NCBI GenBank assembly: GCA_964559125.1
Contig: CAZLGW010000009.1
Span: forward strand, 62,001 to 126,000
DNA: 64,000 bases
Direction of reading: 5' to 3'
Source: Ravibacter sp964559125
Lineage (GTDB): Bacteria > Bacteroidota > Bacteroidia > Cytophagales > Spirosomataceae
Within the stretch, counting starts at the first letter, position 1, and every line of letters starts with the position of its first letter. This document shows, piece by piece, positions 25,536-33,143 of the stretch. Position numbers and translations under genes: made by a program. Under the pieces are notes generated by a model. It ran no database searches. It worked only from the letters and a program-made list of their open reading frames with translations, and was not told where the DNA came from.

Positions 25536-27043
25536 TAGAAGGATTTTGACTGTTTTCTTTTTATAAAAATATCCAGGTAACTCAATATAACAGCGCTTAT
25601 AATGCCAACCGTAAGTGAGGCAGGCATGATCCAAAGCACCGTAATGCCGAATATTCCCCAAAATGCAATCGCTACCGCTACCCCGATCGCAATAAGCCCC
25701 CCCAGAAAAGTAGCTCTTTCCGTAGCAAACGGGACAAACAGCGCCATAGAGAACAACACAAACAACGGGGCTACAAAAAGATTGACAACCTTCATAATTA
25801 CATCAAACAGGTTGCCCGGCACCCTGGCTATGATAAAGCTCAGCAATAAAATAATGACTCCGATCACAAAGGAAAGTCGCTTAATCTGCCGTAACACATC
25901 TTCCTTCCGGGGATTTTTCCTGAAGCGGTTGATCAGGTCTTCCGACACAACAGAAGAAACGCTATTTAATCCCGAAGACAAACTTGACATGGCCGCAGCC
26001 AGCAGGCCGGCTATTACCAGCCCCGATATCCCGGCAGGCAATCCTATTAAAATAAAACGTGGAAATAATGTATCAGCCTGCTCTACGATTGGTTTGCCAT
26101 TTAACAAGGAAGAGTTATTGGTAAAATAGGCCAGCATAGATAAACCCACCAACGCGAGCAGCACGGAGGCAAAAACATCCGACATCAATGCGATCTTAAA
26201 AGAACGCCTGGCCGTTTTTATATCGGGGGTTGCCAGGTAACGTTGCACAGCCATCTGGTCAGCACCATTAGTGCAAACATACCATACCAACACAGACAAC
26301 ATGGCATTAGCCATGGTCGTTCTTTGTAAAGGATCAAAACCAATTTTAAATGTACTCCAATGTTGCGGCCATTGTGTAGGAATAATAGCGCTTACCGAAC
26401 CAAAATGCCAGCAAACAACCATAACGCTTAGCAAAGCCCCTCCTAAAAAAATAGCAGACTGAATAATATCAGTAACCACTACAGCCTTCAGTCCGCCCAT
26501 TGTTGTATAAATGATTGTAACAACAGTAAGCAACGCTGCCATCAGCGGCACATAAGCCTTATTAAACTGAATAACGGAATATAATGCCACATCTATGGTT
26601 ACATAAATGATAGTAGCCATCCATAGTAAACGAAGCGACAAAAACATAACGGTACCAAGTAACCGTACTGACAATCCTAATTTCTGCTCCAGTATCTCGT
26701 AAGCACTGGTAACCCCTGTTTTCATGATGGCGGGTATTATCCACCACCCAACAATAAAGTAAACAAGCGGAAAAGCCAGAGACCCGGCAAATATAATGGG
26801 GCCATGCTGTATCATTTCTCCGGGATAGGTTAAATAGCTTAGTGTACTGAGTAATGTCGCAAAAAGGGAAATACCGACAGATGTAGATTTCATCTTTCTA
26901 CCTCCCAGCAGGTATTCCTCTACTGTTTTATTCTTTTGTTGATAATACCATCCTATACCCAGCATGCCGGCTCCATATATACACAACACTATCCAATCCA
27001 ATGATGACAGGGAGACCGAAAAAGTTTGAAGAAGAGAAAACAC
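25535..27043 (-). CDS. Sodium:solute symporter (SSS family)
   Basis: This 502-residue integral membrane protein has about 13 hydrophobic segments. The N-terminus has the SSS features DWIVLCIYGAGMLGIGWYYQ and KTVEEYLLGGRKM. Later motifs are SLFATLLSTLSYLTYPGE, GADQMAVQRYLA and AAAMSSLSSGLNSVSSVV, the last a typical sodium-site helix. Family members import sugars, sialic acid, amino acids or vitamins with Na+. The one-base stop/start overlap with the sialidase-like gene shows a two-gene unit, so a sugar or sugar-acid substrate is likely. Upstream lies copy R2 of the palindromic repeat rather than another operon gene. Confidence 0.92.
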   Translation of the reverse strand: MFSLLQTFSVSLSSLDWIVLCIYGAGMLGIGWYYQQKNKTVEEYLLGGRKMKSTSVGISLFATLLSTLSYLTYPGEMIQHGPIIFAGSLAFPLVYFIVGWWIIPAIMKTGVTSAYEILEQKLGLSVRLLGTVMFLSLRLLWMATIIYVTIDVALYSVIQFNKAYVPLMAALLTVVTIIYTTMGGLKAVVVTDIIQSAIFLGGALLSVMVVCWHFGSVSAIIPTQWPQHWSTFKIGFDPLQRTTMANAMLSVLVWYVCTNGADQMAVQRYLATPDIKTARRSFKIALMSDVFASVLLALVGLSMLAYFTNNSSLLNGKPIVEQADTLFPRFILIGLPAGISGLVIAGLLAAAMSSLSSGLNSVSSVVSEDLINRFRKNPRKEDVLRQIKRLSFVIGVIILLLSFIIARVPGNLFDVIMKVVNLFVAPLFVLFSMALFVPFATERATFLGGLIAIGVAVAIAFWGIFGITVLWIMPASLTVGIISAVILSYLDIFIKRKQSKSF

Positions 27044-27176
27044 GGCTATTTTTTATATTGTTTTTTGAAATATTTTATTACAAGAGGCGGGTAAACCTGT
27101 GTTGAAAACTTTTTTCATTGTTTATTTTTAATAAGACTTTCGTGAATAGATTCTAACCGGTTTATTTCAGCTCTAA

Positions 27177-27313
27177 GCTCTCCCCGTCTCATGACGGTGG
27201 GAGGGCGATACCCGGTCTGAGACCGGGTCACAAAGACGGGGGTTTAATAAGAACTAACTAGCGGGTCTCAGACCCGCTATCGCTCTTTCGCCGTCTGAAG
27301 ACGGGAAAGAGCG
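27177..27313. repeat. Composite palindromic intergenic repeat, copy R2
   Basis: Same order of elements as R1: CCGTC/GACGG with a tcat loop, ACCCGGTCtgaGACCGGGT (27210-27228), GCGGGTCtcaGACCCGC (27261-27277) and a closing hairpin GCTCTTTC..GAAAGAGC. It ends 16 bp before the first codon of the broken antitoxin gene on its right. It occupies most of the gap between that gene and the symporter at 27043. Confidence 0.85.
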
Positions 27314-27329
27314 GGCGGAAAGAGGATCA

Positions 27330-27787
27330 GTGGATCGGAAGTCTTTAACTAGAGGAGTAAAAGCCACCCGGATAGCCGAAAATAAGACTGCAAACAAGTT
27401 AAAAGCAGCAATATTGATACCTGAAAATATATCTCAGGAACAGTTTGCCTGGCATATTTTAGGAGAAGAATCCTTTTTGCCCACCCTCCCGGCGTCGGAT
27501 TTCGATTTGCTGGAAGCTTCTTTAACGGGTATTAAAAAACAATCGATTGTATCGCTTGCAAAGGTTATGGATATCCCGTTAAAGGATATGGATGCCTTGT
27601 TAAATTGCCCTTACGGTAGCTCATGGTCTTACCGTTTTTGAGGACGAAATAAAGTTTAACAGGTGGTTAAATAAGGAGAGTCGCGCATTAAAAGGCCAAA
27701 AAACCTATTGAATTGTTAAATACCCCGACAGGTATTAAGCTGGTTAATCAGGTATTGGGCAGGATTGACGAAGGGATATATTCATGA
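27330..27787 (+). pseudogene. Broken Xre/ParS-type (DUF2384) antitoxin
   Basis: The first 103 codons read from a GTG at 27330. They match the N-terminal and HTH part of Xre/MbcA/ParS antitoxins (SQEQFAWHILGE, LTGIKKQSIVSLAKVMDIPLKDM). They end in an out-of-frame tail at 27641. A second frame then continues the family: VAHGLTVFEDE, KFNRWLNKESRALKGQ. A run of A bases near 27700 shifts the frame again before KPIELLNTPTGIKLVNQ and GRIDEGIYS, stop at 27787. This is the family C-terminus. About 25-30 codons seem deleted at the first break. The usual partner, a RES-domain toxin, is absent: copy R3 and the end of the DUF4091 gene follow. It is the only plus-strand coding remnant in the first 45 kb. 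Confidence 0.8.
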
Positions 27788-27802
27788 TCAGCGGTTAAAA
27801 TA

Positions 27803-27898
27803 GCGAAGACGGGGGGAGTAAGAACTAAATTGCGGGTCTGAGACCCGCTATCGCTCTTTCACCGTCTGCGCGACGCGGTCTAAAGACGGGAAAGAGCG
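27803..27898. repeat. Composite palindromic intergenic repeat, copy R3 (right half)
   Basis: It matches the right half of R2: gaagacgggg, taagaacta, GCGGGTCtgaGACCCGC (27832-27848) and the GCTCTTTC..GAAAGAGC closing hairpin. The closing hairpin carries an extra 13 bases (gcgcgacgcggtc region, about 27868-27880) not present in R1 or R2. The left half with the ACCCGGT palindrome is missing. It sits between the broken antitoxin and the stop of the DUF4091 gene. Confidence 0.8.
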
Positions 27899-27932
27899 AT
27901 AGAAGGCACAAGAGTCATCACCAGCTTTTCGA

Positions 27933-29777
27933 CTATCTTTTCTTAAGTTTAAGAATTTCGTTTGCAATTTTCTCCCTAACCAGAATAAAATCCTTCGGAT
28001 CTGGATCAGACCACCAGTTTGGCACAATTGTAGATACTATCCTGGTTACTGCTTCTCTACCGGCTAATTGTTCCAAAATATGGAAGTATTCATAGTCTTC
28101 CATCGAATCGCGAATGTTCTTGAGGCGCATGGATGCTACCGGCCCGTTCATACCACAAGGTACACCAGGGTACATCAGGAAACCTTCGCCGTTAAAATGA
28201 TGTCCCGCTGGCGAGAAAACAGGGAGGAACCACGGATCCATCACTCCTGTGACAGATTTCGGAGCGTAGACGGTCGACCAGTAAAGCAAGCCGTTGATTT
28301 TGTATTGCCAATTGATCCATGTAGGCATCCGATAACTGGCTAAAGGTTGATCAATAGCCCAATAGGGTGGATCATAGTCTTTCACTTCATTGTATGTCGG
28401 GCTGTAGCCGGGCGCCCTTTGCGCCAGGGCTGTATACGACCAGACTTCGTCGCCGTTTGTTATTTTTTCATTGATTGTGCCGCGATCTATAAAAGAGAAA
28501 AGAGGACACCAAATGTCAACTGCCGGATCTATATCGGGCCAGGATTTATCTTGCTTATAGGTTTGTTCCACTACAAGGCACTGCAAAAGAGGGGCCGCTT
28601 CATGTACCAGTTTCCCAAGCGCCAATACTTCTTCATAACTTTCTTTCGTATTGGGCTCGTCAACCATATATAAATAGGCTCGTTTATCCCATCCGTTCTC
28701 TTTCAGGTATTGGTAATACTCCCTATAGTAACGGATTGCCTTTTCACGATTTGTAGTGGTGGACTCGGCTATCGGGGAACGGTAAAGCGGAAAATCCGTC
28801 ACATTGAACTCCTCGATATACTTTTTTAATGCGCTTGTACGCTCGGAAGTAATATTTAAAGATCCATCCTTGTTAACTGTAGGCAATAGCCTGGCAGGAA
28901 TAGGCGGGTTAATGCGATTTTCAGCAAGCATTTTACAATAGTTCAGTTCCAGTTCACTATAGGCTTCCGAACTTGTCTCGATGCCAAAAGCCGAAGCAGC
29001 TCCGGCCACACCACCAAAGGAATTTCTATGAGTAGGGCCGTCCGGCAATGTAAAATCCCATACATGGACAATGACATCTATAGAAAATACCGTTTGAGGA
29101 GATCCATTTTCAGGTGTTCTCCCTGGAAACATCTTTCCGTCATTACCAGGAATTACACCCGTTTTGGCACTGCGAACAGTAACCGTCAATGCACCTTTGT
29201 ACTCCCCGGCAGGCGTGTTTTTAGGGATATATATATCTACCCAGATCGCCTCGCGGCTTCCCTTCCATACTTCGAAGGGGAGCGCATACATCTCAAACCC
29301 TTTACTGATAACACTGCCATCAGGGTTCTCCTGGATCTGGGTACGTCGCTCTATAGGTTTACCGGTTTCAGGATTAATAAACGGAATCAGCGGATCAGGA
29401 TATAGTCCCGGCGGAAGTTTAGTACGGGGTGAAGCAAGCCTCACCCGGGTATATTCTTCACGGAATAGCGAAGCGTTCTCCTTACCGATCTTTCCGGATT
29501 TACCGGTCAGGTCAGACATTTCGGCATTGATGATCACCGCATTCTGATGCAATGCCTCCACTACTACCTGAAAGGACTCTACTTCGTTCTTTGCCGCCTT
29601 GACAATTGCCTGGCTGGCTCCTGAAATCTGTTGTTGCGGCCCTATCCGCTCCATACTGTTCAATGCCGTAAGCCTTATATTTTTGATCTTATTTTGCTGC
29701 TGCCCGTTAGTATTCAATGCGTTACCCATCAAAAAGGCGACAGTTAGCAGTACCACCGTTAGATTCATTTTACCCAT
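27933..29777 (-). CDS. DUF4091 (GH123-like) secreted protein
   Basis: This 614-residue protein has a signal peptide (VVLLTVAFLMGNALNTNG). An N-terminal sandwich (residues about 25-240, with ETSLASPR-like and IWVDIYIPKNTPAGEYKG blocks) is followed by a TIM-barrel-like region (YLYMVDEPNTKESYEEVLALGK). The C-terminal DUF4091 signature is HHFNGEGFLMYPG, then GPVASMRLKNIRDSMEDYEY. DUF4091 proteins are related to GH123 beta-N-acetylgalactosaminidases. The DEP in MVDEPN is a candidate catalytic site. It is the last gene of locus A, 76 bp after the PVC-type gene. The substrate is not proven. Confidence 0.85.
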   Translation of the reverse strand: MGKMNLTVVLLTVAFLMGNALNTNGQQQNKIKNIRLTALNSMERIGPQQQISGASQAIVKAAKNEVESFQVVVEALHQNAVIINAEMSDLTGKSGKIGKENASLFREEYTRVRLASPRTKLPPGLYPDPLIPFINPETGKPIERRTQIQENPDGSVISKGFEMYALPFEVWKGSREAIWVDIYIPKNTPAGEYKGALTVTVRSAKTGVIPGNDGKMFPGRTPENGSPQTVFSIDVIVHVWDFTLPDGPTHRNSFGGVAGAASAFGIETSSEAYSELELNYCKMLAENRINPPIPARLLPTVNKDGSLNITSERTSALKKYIEEFNVTDFPLYRSPIAESTTTNREKAIRYYREYYQYLKENGWDKRAYLYMVDEPNTKESYEEVLALGKLVHEAAPLLQCLVVEQTYKQDKSWPDIDPAVDIWCPLFSFIDRGTINEKITNGDEVWSYTALAQRAPGYSPTYNEVKDYDPPYWAIDQPLASYRMPTWINWQYKINGLLYWSTVYAPKSVTGVMDPWFLPVFSPAGHHFNGEGFLMYPGVPCGMNGPVASMRLKNIRDSMEDYEYFHILEQLAGREAVTRIVSTIVPNWWSDPDPKDFILVREKIANEILKLKKR

Positions 29778-29852
29778 TTTTTCTTTTCTATAAATGTATT
29801 AAATCCAATTACTTTATTACCTATTTATTCTTCCTATCGGTATGATATATCC

Positions 29853-32015
29853 CTACCTGGCATACAATTTCTTCAGGTCGTTTAACACTTTGCCGATATC
29901 AGCGCCGGATGTCGTATCCATAGCTTTCAATTTTTCTTTTAAAAGTGCATCTACATCTTCTGTCCGCCCCTGACCTTTAATCAGCCCCTTGATCATCGCC
30001 CGTTGAAAATTTTCTTTATCTGCTAAATCGGGTTGCGATACCCTTCTTAGCAGGCCGACAATGTCCTTTTTCTGGTTTCGGGCTCCTATAACATCCGAAA
30101 TATTTTCTAGAAAGCCGGATTTCCAGGAAGGGGTGGATTCTGAGAAGAAGTCTGTTTTACCCAATGCATTTAACATGCCGATACCCGACCCTGCTTCCGA
30201 ACACAATACGGCTTTACGGAACCAGGAATTCTGGCCCTTTTGAGCTATCACCTTTGCCAGCACAAGACTTATGGCATCATTTTTAAAATGACCTGTACTT
30301 AATACCGCCTGAAAAGAAACGCGTGCGGAGGAATCAGAAATCATATCCGTAAGCATAGGCAAGCACTGCGGAAACCGTTCAGACAGTATAGCTGCGTTTT
30401 CACGAACACCCGGCGAAGGGTCTTTCATCGCTGCCTGAACTATCGACACATCCAGCGCATTCAAGCCTTCCAGCGTATATAACGCATGTAGTCTGCCTCG
30501 TGCATCGTCGCTTTGCCCGAACAAGGCTTTTATTGCCAGAACAACCGTTTTATCCTGGCGCTCTAAGAGCAATCGCTGGGCCTGAAGACGCCACCATTGA
30601 TTGGGGTGGGCAAGCAGTGCTACCAGGTCATGGGAGCTTTTGTCTTTAAGTTGAGGCGCCACCCGCTTATGAGTGCCTGTATTCTTCGGAACTATCCGAT
30701 ATATACGCCCCATGTCATGACCTGCCTGAAAATCCATCCCTACCTGCAAATCGTTAGGAATAGAAACCGGGGTCTCAATATGTTGCCGGTACATATCGAC
30801 AACGTAAAGGTATCCGTCAGGTCCTGTGGTAAAACTTGTAGGCCTGAACCAGGTGTCCGTAGCTGCAAGGAATTCTTTATCGTGTTCAGGCTCCGCCCGC
30901 TTCGCTACATAGAAGGGTTTAATGCCCTCATATACAAGAACATCTCTATGTACGAGGTTGCCGGAAACGTCTCCCGTAAAAATATTGCCCTGGTAGGTTT
31001 CCGGAAACTTATCGCCGCCATAAAATGTCCCGCCGGAAGCACCGGTAAACCGATCCCTTGCGTATTCTGTCGTATTCATATTTTTCTCCTGATACAGAAT
31101 ATTCCGCTGGTCTGTACGCATCTGGCGCCAGTAAGGTGTTTCTGTCAATTGGTACATCCCCGGGTCGTGGTCAGAGATATTTTCTCTTCCGTTACCGATA
31201 CCCTGCGGGAAGAAGGGATTCTGTTTAATATAGCGCAAGGGAATAACCGCTTGCTGGATATGTACGGAATTTGACGTAAAAAAACGGTGTCCCCAATCGT
31301 CAAATGTCAGTCCGAACTGGCCGATTCCGGTAGTGGTTTCGAATTCATTGCGGTCCAGGCGAAAACGGAAATCATTTCCGGCCATAAGCAATTTAGGGGC
31401 ATCAGGCCTCCTGGTAAATGTTACCTCGCCTGCCTGCCCGGCATTATTAGCGTAGATCCAGTTGTCAACATTAAAACGGAGGTTGGTAATCTGGGCCTCT
31501 TCGTTTTTATTAAAAAAACCGGTGAACAGGATCTCTTTTGAATCGGCACGTCCGTCTCCGTCTACATCTTTATAATAAAGAATATGAGGCGCGGCGGCTA
31601 CGAGCAGGCCGCCATCCCATGGCAAAACACTGGTAGCTTCCCTTATCTTATCAGCAAAGACAATAGCAGTATCCGCTCTGCCATCCTGATCCCTGTCTTT
31701 CAAAAGGATAATTTTTCCTTTGCCCCTGAGAGAATCGGGCATATTGGAATCTGGCATGTCCACTACATAGGCGTTTCCCTGTTCATCAAACTCCATGGAA
31801 ACCGGGTCTCCGATATAGGGCTCTACTGCAAATATTTCGGCTTCGAAATCTTCGGCAAAATGGAAGGTCTTCATTGACTCCTCGGGGGAAAGTGGTCCCG
31901 GATAGTGCGATTTCGTGTCACAGAAAGCTAAAAATAGCGTCAATAATAGCGGCGAAAGGAAAATACCACTCTTCTTTATCCCGGATATTACAAAACTGAT
32001 TTGATTCGTTGTCAT
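29853..32015 (-). CDS. PVC-type dehydrogenase-like lipoprotein with HEAT repeats (no cytochrome)
   Basis: This 720-residue protein has a lipoprotein signal (LLTLFLAFCDTK). A PVC-type propeller occupies residues about 45-430: EAEIFAVEPYIGDPVSMEFDEQG, calcium-type loops DRDQDGRAD and DVDGDGRAD, and TTGPDGYLYVVDMYRQ. HEAT-like repeats follow to about residue 700 (HDLVALLAHPNQWWRLQAQ; DPSPGVRENAAIL). Unlike the paralogue at 22027-24294 it has no CxxCH heme motif, so electrons would have to leave through another carrier. It follows the Gfo/Idh gene by 38 bp in locus A. Confidence 0.83.
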   Translation of the reverse strand: MTTNQISFVISGIKKSGIFLSPLLLTLFLAFCDTKSHYPGPLSPEESMKTFHFAEDFEAEIFAVEPYIGDPVSMEFDEQGNAYVVDMPDSNMPDSLRGKGKIILLKDRDQDGRADTAIVFADKIREATSVLPWDGGLLVAAAPHILYYKDVDGDGRADSKEILFTGFFNKNEEAQITNLRFNVDNWIYANNAGQAGEVTFTRRPDAPKLLMAGNDFRFRLDRNEFETTTGIGQFGLTFDDWGHRFFTSNSVHIQQAVIPLRYIKQNPFFPQGIGNGRENISDHDPGMYQLTETPYWRQMRTDQRNILYQEKNMNTTEYARDRFTGASGGTFYGGDKFPETYQGNIFTGDVSGNLVHRDVLVYEGIKPFYVAKRAEPEHDKEFLAATDTWFRPTSFTTGPDGYLYVVDMYRQHIETPVSIPNDLQVGMDFQAGHDMGRIYRIVPKNTGTHKRVAPQLKDKSSHDLVALLAHPNQWWRLQAQRLLLERQDKTVVLAIKALFGQSDDARGRLHALYTLEGLNALDVSIVQAAMKDPSPGVRENAAILSERFPQCLPMLTDMISDSSARVSFQAVLSTGHFKNDAISLVLAKVIAQKGQNSWFRKAVLCSEAGSGIGMLNALGKTDFFSESTPSWKSGFLENISDVIGARNQKKDIVGLLRRVSQPDLADKENFQRAMIKGLIKGQGRTEDVDALLKEKLKAMDTTSGADIGKVLNDLKKLYAR

Positions 32016-32052
32016 TTCGTGCAGGTAGCTATAATGGTTTAAGGGAAACAGG

Positions 32053-33117
32053 TCATTTCCCGACTTTCAGTTTATGATAGGGATAGGTTTCCAGATCTCT
32101 TGCGGCACGATCCTTGATCGCCTCCAGATCGACCCGAGCACCTCCCTGACGTTTGCTCTCATCGGCCGCTTCCATAAAAGCAAGTATTTCCAATGTCTCT
32201 TTGGGGGTTACGGGGACTATGCCCGTATTGAAATAAGCTATAATCTGTACCAGCAAGGGTTTATAACCTGCAAAATCGCCTATGTCCGCTATACTTTGGG
32301 AGCCGAAAACTTTACCGCCAAACCCATTCTGCACTCCCCGGAAAGTCCCGATCCTCCCGTCGGCCCATGTGCCGGTTACTATGTCCGTTCGCGCCGTACT
32401 AAACCTTGTCACCTGTTTACATCCCTGTCCCATGACGGTAAATAAGGATTCTATGCCATGAATGCCGTAGAAAAACATGTCGGGGTGACCGGGCGCCGAC
32501 CCCGTTGGGGAGAAAGTATCAGCGCCTGTAACGGTCCCGACCGGTGTTTTGCCTTCCAGCATATCACGAACGGCAGGAGCAAACCTTGTAGCGGAAGAAG
32601 AAAATATGGGTACTTGGTATTTCTCCGACATAGCAAAGATTGCCATGGCATCAACCAGGGAACTGGCAATCGGTTTATCGATGAACATTCGCCTTCCCGC
32701 TTTTAATACCGGCAGCGCTTGTTCAGGATGGACGCGTCCGTCCACAGATTCAAGTAAGACCACGTCAACTTTCCCCAACAGCGTATTTATTGAGTCGACA
32801 ATCTCCACACCCATTCCGGAAAGCTGTTCCGTAAAACCCGCAATCCTACCTATGCTGTACGGCATATCGGAGCTGCCTTGAGTAGGATAAGCAGCCACTA
32901 CTTTATACCCGTCATATTCAGGGCCTGCTGAAGGGTTGTTCAGTGTACTTGTGAAGGCGGTTACATGCGAAGTATCCAACCCGATAATCCCGACTCTTTT
33001 TCCTGGCGAGACAGGCTTAAAGTTGCCATATAGCGGGGTATCGATTGTCAGACCAAAGCCAATACTCCCCATCGCCGTGGTTTTAAGAAAATCACGGCGG
33101 TTTAAATTATTTATCAT
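32053..33117 (-). CDS. Tat-exported Gfo/Idh/MocA-family oxidoreductase
   Basis: This 354-residue protein has a twin-arginine signal (NRRDFLKTTAMGSIGFG). A Rossmann start (KRVGIIGLDTSH) and the FIDKPIASS segment mark the Gfo/Idh/MocA family, although the usual EKP motif reads DKP here. Such exported members carry a tightly bound NAD(P) and act on sugars or sugar conjugates, often by an internal redox cycle, including glycoside cleavage in GH109/GH179-type members. It follows the ceramidase-like gene by 26 bp and precedes a PVC-type gene by 37 bp. Confidence 0.87.
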   Translation of the reverse strand: MINNLNRRDFLKTTAMGSIGFGLTIDTPLYGNFKPVSPGKRVGIIGLDTSHVTAFTSTLNNPSAGPEYDGYKVVAAYPTQGSSDMPYSIGRIAGFTEQLSGMGVEIVDSINTLLGKVDVVLLESVDGRVHPEQALPVLKAGRRMFIDKPIASSLVDAMAIFAMSEKYQVPIFSSSATRFAPAVRDMLEGKTPVGTVTGADTFSPTGSAPGHPDMFFYGIHGIESLFTVMGQGCKQVTRFSTARTDIVTGTWADGRIGTFRGVQNGFGGKVFGSQSIADIGDFAGYKPLLVQIIAYFNTGIVPVTPKETLEILAFMEAADESKRQGGARVDLEAIKDRAARDLETYPYHKLKVGK

Positions 33118-33143
33118 AGTTTTTGCGAGTTTCCTCCTTTTGC

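Noticed and set aside
25536..25661. Longer start for the sialidase-like protein at 25661
   Set aside because: It overlaps the symporter's last membrane segment by 126 bp and adds no family sequence; the TAATG start is better.
27330..27641. The 103-codon frame taken as an intact small gene
   Set aside because: The end is out of frame with family sequence that continues in other frames to 27787, so it is a broken antitoxin.
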